From assembly GCA_934045075.1 (NCBI GenBank), contig OW203751.1, positions 8,009,822-8,073,821 on the forward strand: a DNA stretch of 64,000 bases, written 5' to 3'. The first letter of the stretch is position 1. The number at the start of each line of letters is the position of its first letter. Source of the DNA: Yponomeuta sedellus (Eukaryota > Arthropoda > Insecta > Lepidoptera > Yponomeutidae). Under the pieces are notes generated by a model. The model was not told the DNA's origin. It made no database searches and saw only the letters and a list, made by a program, of their open reading frames with translations. A program made the position numbers and the translations under genes. Shown piece by piece: positions 30,691 to 41,821 of the stretch.

Positions 30691-31104
30691 TGGTTGAAGT
30701 CAAAACGATCGCAGCGCATACGTCGGCGAAAATGTGAATCTTCTTCCTATTTTTGTGCGTCTCCACTAATGGAGGTTGAACGTCAGCTCCGCACATTTTA
30801 ATTTGTTTCTTGTCAAGTAAAACGGTGAAGAAAAACACCGTGGAAAAACCTGAGTATCTGAAGTGTTCACATACATCAGAGCTAGATATTGCCTAGCTGC
30901 CATAGGCGCTCATGGCGATTGAGCCCATACTGTCTCTTTGTAAGAGAAGACCTGTGCCCTGGTGTGTGACGTATAAATACGTCCCACTCCGAATCATACG
31001 TAAAACGTAAGTAACGAAATTACGTGTTACCTATGAACGTAAGTAACGAAATTACGTTTTACCTGTGTTTCATATGTCCCGAAATCTGCCAGATTTAAGG
31101 AAAT

Positions 31105-31230
31105 GTGAATAATACATAATTATGTATTAAATGGGTCTAATCACGAATGTTTATTAGGTTAGACGTAATACGTTAGATCCCGACGTTTCGGCAATGTTGC
31201 AGCGGCCGTGGTCACGGGTAGAGTGAAATT
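31105..31230. repeat. MITE-like repeat K fragment
   Basis: GGGTCTAATCACGAATGTTT and CCCGACGTTTCGGCAATG, GTGGTCACGGG blocks, as in other lepidopteran short repeats here (10.9, 38.9 kb). Confidence 0.4.
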
Positions 31231-31239
31231 AGAAATAAA

Positions 31240-31467
31240 TATTTATTGCCATATTACACAGATCTCATTAGGCCCATACTAAGTACAACTAAATGACTTG
31301 TGTTGCAGGCGCTAACTCGACGATAGATTTAATTCAATAAATACATAGATAACATCCAAGACCCGAGACAAATTAGACAAGTTGGTTTCCTAGTTTGACG
31401 CGGGCGGGGATCGAACCCTTCGGTTTTACAGTCCACGTGCCAAACCGCTGCGCCACCGAGGTCATCA
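31240..31467 (-). mobile_element. Family C tRNA-headed SINE
   Basis: Minus strand head GACCTCGGTGGCGCAGCGGT, damaged B-box region GGTTCGATCCCCG, then the family body to TGGGCCTAATGAGATC. Confidence 0.8.
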
Positions 31468-31497
31468 AGGTGTCGAGGTCGTGAAGTGGTGAGTATA

Positions 31498-31719
31498 TGT
31501 ACAGAGAATACAGAACGTAATACAGAGAATAGTGTAAAGAGGTTCGAAATTTCACTGATGCCGGTGAGTCGCCAATTAGCTCAGTTGGAAAGAGCGCTGG
31601 CACGGATAACCAGAGGTCGCGGGTTTGAATCCCGGCATGGGTGGAATTTTTAGCCTCTAAATAGGTTTTTAAAATTGTCCTTAGCACGGGTTAGTGCATT
31701 AAAAATAAAAATAGTATAA
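31498..31719 (+). mobile_element. Family T SINE with long tail and TSD
   Basis: Flanked by TGGTGAGTATA (31487-31497 and 31720-31730). 5'-truncated at TGTACAGAGAATACAG, sense throughout, ending in the long tail GCATTAAAAATAAAAATAGT. Shows that the long tail can be the true 3' end. Confidence 0.9.
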
Positions 31720-31734
31720 TGGTGAGTATACGTT

Positions 31735-31975
31735 TTTTTATATGTACGTCCCACTGCAGGACACTGGTCTTCTCTCACAGAGAGATTTTATAGACCGAAT
31801 CACCATGAGCACCTATTTTCTTCTTCTTCTTCTTCAGGCTGTAGTCTATCGCGAGTTGGTAATTTTAAGCGCTGAGGTATGTGAACACCTCAGACACTCA
31901 GGTTTCTTTACAACGTTTCTCTTCACAGTTAGCTAGTAGTATTGCTACTATACCTTTGCAAGTGTACCTAACTTA
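31735..31975 (-). mobile_element. Family D-like SINE remnant
   Basis: CCCACTGCAGGACACTGGTC, AGCGCTGAGGTATGTGAACA, CCTCAGACACTCAGG and an AACGTTTCTCTTCACAG block, as in 51085-51290 and 63525-63690. The head is missing. Confidence 0.5.
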
Positions 31976-31988
31976 GTACAAAGAATAT

Positions 31989-32226
31989 ATTCTTTTTAAT
32001 GCACTAACCCGTGCTAAGGACAATTTTAACCACCTATTAAGAGGCTAAAAATTCCACCCATCCCGCATTTCGAACCCGCGATCTCTGGCTATCCGTGCCA
32101 GCGCTCTTCCAACTGAGCTAATGGGCGACTAACCGGCAACAGTGAAATTTCAAACCTCTTAACAATACTCTCTGTATTACGTACAGGCAGAGAATGCATT
32201 TTTAGCCTCTGAATTGGTTTTTCAAA
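31989..32226. mobile_element. Family T SINE, inverted body then sense 3' end, 16-bp TSD
   Basis: Flanked by TTAGTACAAAGAATAT (31973-31988 and 32227-32242). 31989-32191 is an inverted tail, tRNA-like body and 5' part; 32192-32226 is a short sense 3' end (TTTTTAGCCTCTGAATTGG). Confidence 0.92.
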
Positions 32227-32242
32227 TTAGTACAAAGAATAT

Positions 32243-32980
32243 TTACGTTTTATGAAAAAAAATGTTTTTTAAAATTAAACAGTTAACTGTAGTGCTGTCT
32301 CTTCAGATTTCTCAGAAAAAAGCGTGACAGAGCGTTACTTAAGTATTAACTTAGTGAAATTCTCAAGTCAGAAACCGACCCTATGAAGGCTCCCGCGTTG
32401 ACAAAAGCTCTATAAGCGAGTGTATCGGTTTTGTTATGGGTTTATTTTTGTTATAGTTGGTCCTGCCGTATCAGTCATGTTAGAATGATGGATCATAACG
32501 CGGGGAGCCGGTTTGCGGGTTTCCTCACGCTGTTTTTCTTCACATGGTAGTCGGCGTATTGTACACGTGATAAGTACTTGGCCTAAACAGTCTTGTATAT
32601 TAAGACACGATTAAGTAAAACACTTCTCAAATAATGTGGTAAAGGGATACAGACTTTGTAGTAAAACTACAATTCCTTAACTCTGATGGGTAGAGCTATC
32701 ATACACTTTTCATTGGTCTTTATAGCCAACTATTGGGCAGGAAGAATATAGACTGGTCGAATCGCTGACACGAAAAAGAAATTGGTATTTGACTTTATTT
32801 CAAAGTTTTTCTTAATGATTCGCGATACGGGGCTAATCGCGATTATTAGCTGGTAGATAATGCTAAGTAGCATTAAGCTCGCCTATGTGCAAAATTTGAT
32901 ATAAACCGGTGAAGAGTTAAATCGCTTCAAAAACCCTGAGTGAATTAGCCTGTGATGGAGATTTTGCATAGAAAAGACGT
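32243..32980. other. Unassigned stretch
   Basis: No supported gene. Scraps of repeats K (32815-32850) and M (32850-32905) are visible. Confidence 0.4.
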
Positions 32981-32981
32981 A

Positions 32982-33343
32982 TCGATTGATTTCAACCCTG
33001 TTTGTCCCCACTGCTGGGGCAAGGGTATCTTTCTGACTCGCAGGAAGGTTAGGCCGTACTCCACCATGGAGGTCAAGTCCGGGTTGGTGGAGAATTGTAA
33101 GACAGTGGCGCGCCCTACTGTCAGAAGTTATGAAGCCGCCCATAAGGCCTCTGACATAGCTTTACGACTGCCATTACATGTCAGCCGGCACCAACGGCTT
33201 AGCGTGCCTTGCGAAGTACGGAAGCGCTCGGAAGAAATGCCACTAGCGGTAGTCACCCATCCTGCACCTGACCGCGCCTGTTGTAGCTTAACTCAAGTGA
33301 TTGATCCCAATCACTCGGTTCGCCTAGGCCACGAGCGCTTCAC
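32982..33343 (-). mobile_element. Family S SINE, subfamily A, full length
   Basis: Minus strand from GAAGCGCTCGTGGCCTAGGC with box-A-like TTAAGCTACAACAGGCGCGG and box C (GATGGGTGAC) to ACAAACAGGGTTGAAATC. The T-run is broken (TTTCTTCC). Confidence 0.88.
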
Positions 33344-33528
33344 CCTAAACGTTAAGTTAGCCCACACATAGTGAGTTTTGAGATATTTGAGTTTTTAGGT
33401 TCAAGCAGAATTTCAACAAACATGTCTGCAGATCTTATTATAACGCTTCAAATGTTGAACTTTTCTCAATAATATTATTCTAAGAATAAATATTTTTATT
33501 TAAACGGGGACAGAAATTACAGTAAAAA

Positions 33529-33870
33529 AAATGCTCAGAATCCCGTGGACAGCCTTCAGAACCAATATTTCTATGCTTAACGAGCTTGGTATAACGAAGC
33601 GACTGTCGTTAGTCTGTCGCCAGAGGTCCCTCAGCTTTTTTGGGCATATTATGCGGTCACGACGTCATAGCCTAGAGAAGCAGATCGTTTTGGGCCAGTT
33701 AGAGGGCAGACGAGCGAGAGGCAGAACACCAATGCGCTGGTCCGATGCCATAAAGAAGGCAGCTGGGGGATCCATTAAGCACGCATCCCATTGCGCATAT
33801 GACCGAGACAAATGGAGAACTATTGTATATGGTCGCGATCCTCAGAATTGAGGGACCGATTAAAAAGAAG
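33529..33870 (+). pseudogene. RTE-like LINE reverse transcriptase C-terminus
   Basis: A 106-residue frame reads ITKRLSLVCRQRSLSFFGHI, RSLEKQ-like HSLEKQIVLGQLEGRRARGR, TPMRWSDAIKKAAGG and YDRDKWRTIVYG, ending at a stop. The FGHI...GxRxRGRxPxRWxD...RDKWR pattern is the usual C-terminal end of insect non-LTR polymerases. No catalytic core, so it is a truncated retrotransposon. Confidence 0.75.
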
Positions 33871-33954
33871 AATAAAAACGAAACTAACCCTAAAACCTAT
33901 ATTCAAATTTAAACAAAATATTTGAGCCACTTTCTGCAGTTTTAGAAATGTATC

Positions 33955-34200
33955 AGATTAGCACAGGACCGTGAGGAATGGCGCAGTAATAAGGAGGCCT
34001 ATGCTCAGCAGTGGGTTGCTGTGGGCTGATTATAGATATATATATTACAGATTTGAGCCAGATCGCTGTCGGGCGGCTGAGTACCAAGAAGGCTGGCGGC
34101 ATTGCCTCGCTGTATGGCAAGGCATTGCTAGGCAAAGCTCAGCAATGCTATGTCCAGCAGTGGAGTACATAATTTAGCCTGAAGAAGAAGAAGAAGAAGA
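33955..34200 (+). mobile_element. Two joined LINE 3' ends
   Basis: 33957-34040 carries GACCGTGAGGAATGGCGCAG and AGCAGTGGGTTG, as at 58620-58700. 34050-34200 carries TTGAGCCAGATCGCTGTCGG (also at 25552), CAGCAATGCTATGTCCAGCA and a (GAA)n end. Confidence 0.65.
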
Positions 34201-34471
34201 TGGCGAGGCTTAACCTTTGGCCAAACTAAGCACCAGCCCTCGGGTCTCCTGAAGCGTCGACCACTCGCGACGAGATCTCCTTAAAGAGGAGTCTCGCCTC
34301 CGTACCCCATGGCTCCAGAGTCTCTACACCGAAAGGCACAAATATATAGCCCCGTCCTATCGCTGCATACTTGTGCAGCCATAGGCCTACCTTATTCTAA
34401 GTAGGTACTTATTATAATTTGGCTGGATCGTTTTGAAAGAGATCGCTTGTGAGGTTGTAAAGCGTTTTATC

Positions 34472-34895
34472 TTCTTTCTTATAATATAAAAATGAATGGC
34501 TGAATGTGTTGGTAAGCGCAAATCTCGAGAGCAGCTGAACCGATTACGCAGATCCTTTTTTTAGAATATTCCTTGAAGAACGAGGATGGTTCTTACGGAG
34601 AGAAAAATAAAAAAAAATTAAAGAATCGACTGTTAGGCGGTACGAAGTTCGCTGGGTCAGCTAGTAAATAATAAAAATAGAACGACTTCAACTATGTGTT
34701 TTATTTATTTTATTTATAACTAGCTGACCCAGCGAATTTCATACCGCCTAACAGTCGATTCTTTAATAAAAAAAAATTCTCCGTAAGAACCACCCTCGTA
34801 CTTCAAGGAATATTCTATAAAAGAATTAGCGAAATCGGTTCAGCTGTTTTCGCTTACCAACACATTTGGGGATTCATTTTTATATTATAGATATA
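34472..34895. mobile_element. Foldback element with about 180-bp inverted arms
   Basis: Left arm TATAATATAAAAATGAATGG ... GAATCGACTGTTAGGCGGTA, GCTGGGTCAGCTAG to 34665. Right arm is its reverse complement from 34723. The loop is about 58 bp. A single-arm relative lies at 42838-42925. No ORF. Confidence 0.8.
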
Positions 34896-35164
34896 AACAG
34901 AAAACTTGATAAAAACAGAATAAGCAGGCAAAGGAAGATTAATGTAGTCCGGTTCCAGTTGAAATGTAAAGTACCAAAAAGTCAAGGAAATCTCAAAAAA
35001 TTGGTGACGTCATTTAATATTTTTTAGACAGAATTAAAGAAATATCAAAAAAATTGTGTACATAAAGATGTTTGCACCGTTACACCGCTCTAAGTAATAA
35101 GTCAATCTTTTCCTATCCCTGATAGGTTAAGTGATGACTCGGTCTCTGCAATGCCTGAGACATC

Positions 35165-35300
35165 TTATATAATAAAAATCTCGTGTCACAATGTTTGTTA
35201 TTTATCGAACTGCTCCGAAATTGTTTCACCGATTTTTATTATTATTTTATGTATATTTGGTAGGTCCGAGAATAGGTTGTAGGCTAATTAAAATTGCAAA
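35165..35300 (+). repeat. Short interspersed repeat fragment
   Basis: ATAATAAAAATCTCGTGTCA, TATCGAACTGCTCCGAAATT, GTTTCACCGATTTTTATTA and GGTAGGTCCGAGAATAGG form the common insect non-autonomous repeat layout; class not assigned. Confidence 0.4.
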
Positions 35301-35320
35301 ACAACCGTTTCGTTTCAGAT

Positions 35321-35950
35321 ATTGTATGAAATCAGGCGTTACTTTGTGGAAATCCATAATAGCATTAAAAAGTGAAAATTACTTTGCTAAATTAAGCCAA
35401 AAATTCCACAAGCACCATGCGGTTAGTTAATGCACCGCCCTCCCTCCCACTTTTTCAAGCAGAAGCAAGACACCAACACTCCACTACCGACACCAATACT
35501 TGTGTGAGAAAATACGCGAAGCGTTTCGCCTCTAACACGAGACATTCTCAGACCTTGCACTTGTGAGCATGTGTGTCTTGCTTCTGCTTGAAAAAGTGGG
35601 AGGGAGGGCGGTGCATTAACTAACCGCATGGTTCGTTAGTTAGACCTGATATTTCCGCACTTAGCCTCATAGTTGGGCCATTGTACGTAGCAAGCGCTGA
35701 GGTACGCTAACACCTCAGACACTAGGGTTTCCTTACGATGTTTTCCTTCACCGTCAGCGAGTAGTATTGGTTCACAAACGTACATAACTTAGAAAACAAA
35801 GTCATTGTTACATGCCGGGGTTCGAACCCACGACCTCCCGATTGAGAAGCCGGCTTTCTACACCGCTCCGCTACCACCGCTCTAACATAACGGCATGGTG
35901 CTTGTGAGATTTTTGACGGAATTTAGCAAAGTGATTTTCACTTTGTAATG
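35321..35950. mobile_element. Foldback element (copy 1), interrupted by a SINE
   Basis: Left end ATTGTATGAAATCAGGCG, inverted arms with TTACTTTGCTAAATT and CACCGCCCTCCCTCCCACTT, loop with CACCAATACTTGTGTGAG. A family D SINE (35633-35892) splits the right arm. The second copy at 56809-57144 has the loop in the opposite direction. Confidence 0.82.
35633..35892 (-). mobile_element. Family D tRNA-headed SINE with TSD
   Basis: Flanked by GCATGGT (35626-35632 and 35893-35899). Minus strand head AGAGCGGTGGTAGCGGAGCG and B box GTGGGTTCGAACCCCGG, then GTACGTTTGTGAACC, GAAGGAAAACATCGTAAGGA and GCCCAACTATGAGG near the 3' end. Confidence 0.85.
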
Positions 35951-36230
35951 CGACTCATTCAATTTAATTTCATCTAACTAAAGGCTAAGCGTTCGCACGG
36001 ACTCGCACTTCACCGGTTTTTTATGTAAGCCTATAACGGTATTACTTTGAACATTATTGTTCACGAATATAAAGGGCATCGATGTTCCAACGAAAGGTCT
36101 GGGTCAAAAACACAAAAAATAACGATTGTCGTAAACAGAAGTGCACAAATGGTGTTGTAACTGAATGGACAGAAATTACATTGTACGTCACTGAAAGAAT
36201 ACAACAGAAGGTTCTCTACAGGCACAGTTA

Positions 36231-37519
36231 CGAGGGCTGCTACTTATGTATGCGGAATAGAAAAAATAAACAAATGTATATGGCTATATATGCTTTTATT
36301 GTTTTTCAAAGTATTCTCCACTATGATCGATGCACTTTTGCATTCTATGAAACCAATTTGTAAAACACTTTTCCACTCTGATTGAGGTATCTCCAAAACG
36401 TGCTGTTTGAACGCATCTACGGTATCTTCACGGGTCGAAAATCGTTGACCAAGTAATTTATTCTTTACATTTGGGAATAAATAGAAATCATTGGGAGCCA
36501 AATCAGGGCTGTACGGTGGATGACCTATCAATTCTATTTTTTGACCATCCAAAAATGTAATAGTTTTCAGAGATGTATGACAGCTGGCATTGTCATGGTG
36601 AAGTATGATTCTGCGTCGCTGGTTGTTTTGGCGTATTTCTTCAAATACTTCCGGCAAACAAATGGTCGTGTACCACTCCGAATTAACCGTTTTGCGATTC
36701 TCCAGTGGTATTGTAGCCACATGGCCATTAATACCAAAAAAGCAGGCCACCATTTGCTTTACAGTGCTTTTTGCACGAGCCACTTTAGTAGGGTTCGGCT
36801 CATTTTGAAACACCCAAACTGTTGATTGTTGTTTAGTTTCGGGATCGTACGCGTAGATCCAGAATTCGTCACCTGTGTAGATATTATAAACAGATTTTGA
36901 GTAGCCTCGGTTGAATTTTTTTAAGGTTTTCTTGCACCAGTCGACGCGAGCATCTTTTTGATCCTGAGTTAAGTTGTGCGGGATCCAACGCGAACAAATT
37001 TTTTTTACAGACAAATGTTCATGTAATATCCTATGAATGCTCGTCATACATATGCCTAGAATAGCCTCTATCTCGCGATACGTAACATGGCGGTCTTGCA
37101 TTATTAGTTTTCGCACAGCTTCAATATTTTGTGGCACAACCACCGATTTCGGGCGACCTTCTTTAACTTCGTCCGTGAGCTTACTGTGCCCGTGATTTAA
37201 CTCACTAAACCAGTGATACACAGTCGTTTTTGATGGAGCTTCACCACCAAAAGTCAAAATTAATTGATCTACGCACTGTTGTTGCGTTAAACCACGTCGA
37301 AAATCGTAATAAATCTAAGCACGAATATTTGCACGAGTGAGTTCCATTTTTTCAGCGATATGACATTTTAAACCGAACAAAAACAAAACACTAACGTATA
37401 TAAGAGAAAAATATTAGCGACCAGTATTTAAAAAAAGAACGAATTTGACCATGGAGGTCAGACATTGCGTTTAAAATTATTGGAATCCCAGATTCCGCAT
37501 ACATAAGTACATAGGCTTA
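36231..37519 (-). mobile_element. mariner (Tc1/mariner superfamily) element
   Basis: The inner 18 bp of the terminal repeats match exactly: TACTTATGTATGCGGAAT at 36241-36258 and its complement at 37492-37509. The outer 10 bp of the left end (CGAGGGCTGC) are preceded by TA (36229-36230). The outer right end is decayed, so the right boundary is approximate. Length about 1.29 kb is normal for mariner. Confidence 0.88.
36244..37347 (-). pseudogene. mariner transposase, one in-frame stop
   Basis: From ATG at 37347 the frame is open to 36244 (367 codons) except for TAG at codon 11 (37317-37315). Downstream of the stop the frame is intact: N-terminal helix-turn-helix region, the WIPHNL motif (WVPHEL in the family), then the DD34D catalytic triad: D160 in YTGDEFW, D252 in HHDNASCHTS and D287 in YSPDLAPNDF, with exactly 34 residues between the last two. 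It is slightly longer than the usual 340-350 residues because the C-terminus reads into the left terminal repeat. It acts as a cut-and-paste transposase at TA sites. This copy needs readthrough or an internal start and is probably inactive; recent decay. Confidence 0.92.
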
Positions 37520-37574
37520 TGTAGTCTGCAAACTTTTGGCATGAGATTCGAATAAAATTTGCATTTAGTTTGCT

Positions 37575-37830
37575 AACTCTTTTCTTCTTCATCAGGCTAT
37601 ATCAGTCCACTGCTGGACATAGCCCTCCACTAATGAGTACCACAGCGCCCTGTCTTCAGCTTACCACATCCAGCATCTGCCGGTAGTTTTTCGCAGATCG
37701 TCATCCCACCTGGTCAGAGGGCGTTCTACGCTACGTTTGCGGAGTCGGGGTCTCCACTCAAGAACGGGTTTACTCCAACGTTGTCGGTTTTTCGCGAGAT
37801 TTGGCCAGCCCACTGCCACTGAATTGCTAA
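37575..37830 (-). pseudogene. RTE-type LINE C-terminal fragment
   Basis: Minus strand reads QWAGQISRKTDNVGVNPF-like, then RRNVAPSDQVG-like sequence in broken frames, CAGATGCTGGATGTGGTAAG and CTATGTCCAGCAGTGGACTG, with GAAGAAGAAAAG end. Frames are interrupted. Confidence 0.7.
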
Positions 37831-38420
37831 TTGTCAATGTCAATGTAAGCCGCTGCCTTCGGGCCGTAGTGTAATGGAGAAAAGGGCAGCAGTGAAAAAA
37901 ATCCACTTTGACCATCTTTTATCAAGTCACCTTAAACCTTATACATCAGTTGCCACCTATACGTATGATAAGATTCCATGATTGCCATCACTAACTTTAA
38001 ATGCCAAAGCACACAATTGTCTTACACAATTGTTTTGAAACTATTATAGTGGCAATTTTTCAAGACACTAACTCCTGTTTCTCGTATGCTAATTGGTTGT
38101 CTTAGCAAGAGATTAACATATTTTTGGGGTACGAGAAACCGGCGGGTAAACTGCCAGTAGCTTTTCACACCCAGCCTCGGGCTTTCCCCACGGTGTCTTT
38201 CTACATTCAAACTCACGCACGTATCCCGGTGGGGTTGGCAATGAGCTGTCCTTCTGTGCCCGAAACTACGTAACGGTAAGCGGGAAGGATACAATTTCAT
38301 TGTTGGCAAAATAAGAATCCTAACTGTTTGCATCGTTTACTGCAGAGGATCAATATAACAGTTTGTTTTCAATAAAAACAAACACCCCTTAACGGATTTC
38401 TTATATTATCTTATATTATA
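37831..38420. other. Unassigned stretch
   Basis: A 103-residue minus-strand frame (38022-38333) shows no recognisable domain. No repeat identified. Confidence 0.35.
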
Positions 38421-38424
38421 TTAC

Positions 38425-38625
38425 TAGCTGAGCCCCGCTGTTTATCGACTTTTCCATGGGAATGACATATTTTCCCGCAGTAATACGTAGCCTATGAGTT
38501 AATCCAGGGTGTCAGCTAACTCCTTACCAAATTGCATTAAAATCGCTCCAGCCGTTTAGACGTGAAGAAGTAACAAAAGTACACACTCGCAAACTTTCGC
38601 CTCTGTTATATGAGTGTGATGTGAT
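38425..38625 (+). repeat. Interspersed repeat L
   Basis: CTAGCTGAGCCCCGCTG, TTTTCCCGCAGTAATACGTA, CTAACTCCTTACCAAATTGC and ATCGCTCCAGCCGTTTAGAC, with a GTGTGATGTGATA end; the tidiest copy here. Confidence 0.6.
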
Positions 38626-38775
38626 ACGCCCCACTGCAGGATACAGGAATACTCTCAGAGAAAGAGGCGTTTAATTAACACGTGTGTCCACCGCTTGGCA
38701 CCGCGTTATGGCAATTTCTCAGACGCGCAGGTTTCCTCACGATGTTTACCTTCGTTAGCGAGTAGTATTGAGTAA
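38626..38775 (-). mobile_element. Family D-like SINE remnant
   Basis: CCCACTGCAGGATACAGG, CACCGCTTGGCACCGCG, CGCAGGTTTCCTCACGATG and AGCGAGTAGTATTG blocks; head missing. Confidence 0.45.
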
Positions 38776-38884
38776 GAGTACAGTAAGAAATGTTTATTCA
38801 TAAACCATAACACCAAATAGACCATACAATATGAATGGCAACATAGAACGGATGATTTAAATACATCGCTACTATAATGTTACA

Positions 38885-39085
38885 ATAATTTCGGGTCTTA
38901 TTCGCGTAGTAATTAATTGCTATTTTACCTCGACGTTTCGACGACGTTACAGTCAACGCGGTCACGAGAAGACTGATGGCTGGTGCCCGTTCGCATCTTC
39001 GGCTGATGAGGTTTCAGACTACCCTCAATCAGCCATCACAAAGCACTATTAGGGTTGCGACACATTACTCTTACAATTACTACGC
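38885..39085. repeat. MITE-like repeat K relative
   Basis: ATTCGCGTAGTAATTAATTG and AATTACTACGCGATTAAG form inverted ends around TACCTCGACGTTTCGACGAC and a GCTGATGAGGTTTCAG loop. Confidence 0.5.
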
Positions 39086-39149
39086 GATTAAGCGCCGAAA
39101 ATATTCTAACAAAAAAAAAATGTTCCTACTATAACCTCACATATGTAAG

Positions 39150-39275
39150 ATAAGATAAGAATATTCTTTATTGTCCACTGGAAAAACAACAAATACAAAA
39201 CAATTGCAAATATACATATAGTACAATTGGCGGCCTTATTGCTAAAAGCAATTTCTTCCAGACAACCTTACGATG
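39150..39275 (-). mobile_element. LINE 3'-end fragment (family I)
   Basis: GAATATTCTTTATTGTCCAC on the plus strand through GGCGGCCTTATTGCTAAAAG, as at 18241. Confidence 0.55.
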
Positions 39276-39371
39276 GAAAGTGGCTGAAGGAAATTAGAAA
39301 GACGGGTAGCCAGTGCAAATTTGAATATTGATACATATTTATACTTAATAATAATACACGTAATAATAATA

Positions 39372-39488
39372 TTAATGTACGTAACTTAAACAAACAAAGT
39401 CGTTGGTATATACCCGTAGCGGGAATCGTACTTGAGTTTCTACGTACCGAGATCATTGTTCTACCCACTTGGCCACTGCCACCGTCAA
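39372..39488 (-). mobile_element. Family D SINE, tRNA-like head
   Basis: Minus strand GGTGGCAGTGGCCAAGTGGG A-box region, decayed B box GTACGATTCCCGC and GGTATATACCAACGACTTTG-like start of the body. Confidence 0.6.
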
Positions 39489-39520
39489 ATAATTGCGATT
39501 AGACCGGATTAATATTGTAA

Positions 39521-39778
39521 CTACAGCTAGTGGCATTTTTTCTGAGCGCTACCGTGCTTCACAAGGCACGCTTAGCCGATCGAGCCGGCTGTCATGTATT
39601 GACACTCGTTAGGCCATGTCAGAGGTCTTGATAACTTTGGACAGTAAGGCCCGCTACGGTCTTAAAATCCTCCACCAACCGGGCTGGACCCCCTTGGTGG
39701 AGTATGGCCTAGCCTTCCTGCGATGCAGGAGGAGAGGAGGCCCCTGCAGTGGGGACATACGAGGGCTGATATCGAAAC
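39521..39778 (+). mobile_element. Family S SINE, subfamily A, 5'-truncated
   Basis: From GCTAGTGGCATTTTTTCTGA (T6) to GGGGACATACGAGGGCTGAT and ATCGA. The head is missing. Confidence 0.82.
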
Positions 39779-40477
39779 AAAACAAAGTAAAGACTTTTCT
39801 CAGCAAGAGTAGTCTAGGAAAAAAAGCTTCACTGTCTGAGCTTATAGCACTTGACTGTTCAATCACTCGGTAATAAAAAAAAAATACACACACATACATG
39901 CACGGTCGATAATTTACAGTTTATTTCATATAATTAAATTTTATTCGTATATTTGTGAAGTTATAGTACTTACTAGCAATACCCCTCGCCAACGTTGAAG
40001 GAAAACATCGTGAGGAAACCCATCAGTAGAGACATACAAGGGTTGATGTCGAATTAATGTAATTACGTTTTACCCAATAAATAATCGTGATTAGTAACAC
40101 GGTGACCAATTGAGTGGTTTAATGCCAGACTGAACTGTTAAACAGAACACCTCTATTTGGACGGGATAATTGTGGGTCGGTTAATTTTATGACGGGGTGG
40201 TCCGAGGTTCGGCCCCTGGACGAAAAAAAAGTCGAGATAAGGAGGTGGGTTATGTTTTTTTTCTCTTTTCGAAATTCGGAGTTTTGGTCTATGAGTCACA
40301 CATTTTGTTTACGACCGGGAAAGTCTTTTGTTCAATGTTCGTTGTTTTTTTTGTAGAGTGAAATGTTTATGTATAGACAAGACATGTTTATTGGTAATCT
40401 TGCCTACTAGTAAATTATGCCGTTGGAAGTTTAATGGGGTAATAATAAAATAGGCAATTCCTGAAAACACAGACAGA

Positions 40478-40650
40478 TGAAATGGAATGAAAAGGTTTTA
40501 TTCAAAGTAGCGCAGAAACTGCGGCTTAGTGAACGTTACAAGTCAAACTAGGTGTCCATTGCAAAATCTAGATAATTTTGGGGAAAAATGGACAAAATAA
40601 CTCCGAACTTAGTCATTTCAAAGTCCTTAATTAAGAGTTTACAAATTATT
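40478..40650 (-). mobile_element. CR1-group LINE 3' UTR, part 1
   Basis: GGTTTTATTCAAAGTAGCGC and AGGTGTCCATTGCAAAATCT as in 45129 onwards. Interrupted by a family T SINE at 40651 and resuming at 40831. Confidence 0.85.
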
Positions 40651-40830
40651 TCAGCCAGATGTCGCTGCCTGTACGTAATACAGAGAATATTGTAAAGAGA
40701 TTCGAAATTTCACTGATGCCGGTAAGTCGCCCATTAGCTCAGTTGGAAAGAGCGCTGGCACGGATAGCCAGAGGTCGCGGGTTCGAATCCCGGCATGGGT
40801 GGAATTTTTAGCCTCTAAATAGGTTTTTAA
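40651..40830 (+). mobile_element. Family T SINE inside a LINE, with 18-bp TSD
   Basis: The host LINE sequence is duplicated around it: AAGAGTTTACAAATTATT (40633-40650) and AAGAGTTTACATAATTATT (40831-40849). 5'-truncated at TCAGCCAGATGTCGC, intact A and B boxes, short 3' end GGTTTTTAA. One of the cleanest monomers. Confidence 0.93.
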
Positions 40831-40975
40831 AAGAGTTTACATAATTATTATAAAATGTAGAACTCATGCACTGTACTGGCTTTAATTCCAGACATCATTG
40901 TCATCTAAATAATCATTTACGGTATAGTAGCCCTTTCGGCACAAAGTTTACTTAACACATTTTTTGAACCGCGTA
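40831..40975 (-). mobile_element. CR1-group LINE 3' UTR, part 2
   Basis: Continues with TGTAGAACTCATGCACTGTA, TTTAATTCCAGACATCATTG and TTTTTTGAACCGCGT. Confidence 0.85.
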
Positions 40976-41159
40976 TAATAACTACGTCCCACTTAAGGCC
41001 ATCTCTTAATAGGTCTTAGTAGGTTCTTTGCGTGAGATGCCTATTTAATTTGCGCGGGATATACGCCTGGAGCAGCAGTGGGCTGATGATGATGATGATG
41101 ATGATACGCCTGGAATGACATTGTACTGCTTTTACTTTATAGACTATCATCAATTCAGC

Positions 41160-41612
41160 CTATTGCAGTCCACTGGCTATATTAGTCCACTGCTGGACAT
41201 AGCCCTCCCCTAATGAGCGCAAGGTTGTGCCATCATCAAGGGGTAGTGCCCATAATCCCCACGCTAGGCATGCGGGTTGGGGATCGTAGTTTGGTAGAAT
41301 TGTACTGCAGGGGGCGCTGCTGCCCACCCCCCGGTTTGAGTCCCTTACCCGCGGGAAGAATTTGGGTTGGTACTATTCTCTAGGCCGACACCACTGCTGA
41401 GCATAAGCCTCCCCGAGGATGCGCCACAAGACCCGCTCTCCCGTTTTCGCCATCCAGTCACCACCAGCCACCTTTTTCAGGTCGTCGGTCCATCTGGCCG
41501 GAGGGCGTCCTACGCTACGCTTGCTGAGTCGTGGTCTCCATTCGAGAACCCGTCTGCCCCAACGATCATCGGTTCTGCGACAGATGTGGTCACATGCACT
41601 ATCAAATTGACT
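41160..41612 (-). pseudogene. RTE-type LINE C-terminus and 3' UTR
   Basis: Minus strand frame at 41373-41627 reads DHICRRTDDRWGRRVLEWRP, RLSKRSVGRPPARWTDDLKK and VLWRILGEAYAQQWC. The downstream 3' UTR (GCCCCCTGCAGTACAATTC, CATGCCTAGCGTGGGG, GCTATGTCCAGCAGTGGAC) runs to 41160. A second RTE lineage distinct from the 29.8-kb copy. Catalytic domains absent. Confidence 0.8.
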
Positions 41613-41821
41613 ATCAAATTGAGGCAAATAATAACCATTGTCGAGCTTATACCATTCTATTGAAAAAGTATGAAAGTATTAGACTCAAGGGCTAGGTCAA
41701 GTGATTGTGTTGTGCCAATGTCATGGCGTCGTATCTGACGTCACGCCTAGGTAAACAAACATCGTATTCACTAGTAGTCACAACACGCACAACGTAGTCA
41801 TGTGACTACGTAGTCATGTGA

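Noticed and set aside
36520..36825. Plus-strand frames of 67-101 residues
   Set aside because: They are antisense to the mariner transposase.
40085..40200. Further repeat K copy
   Set aside because: Only short shared words (ACGTTTTACC, AATAATCG), too little for a call.
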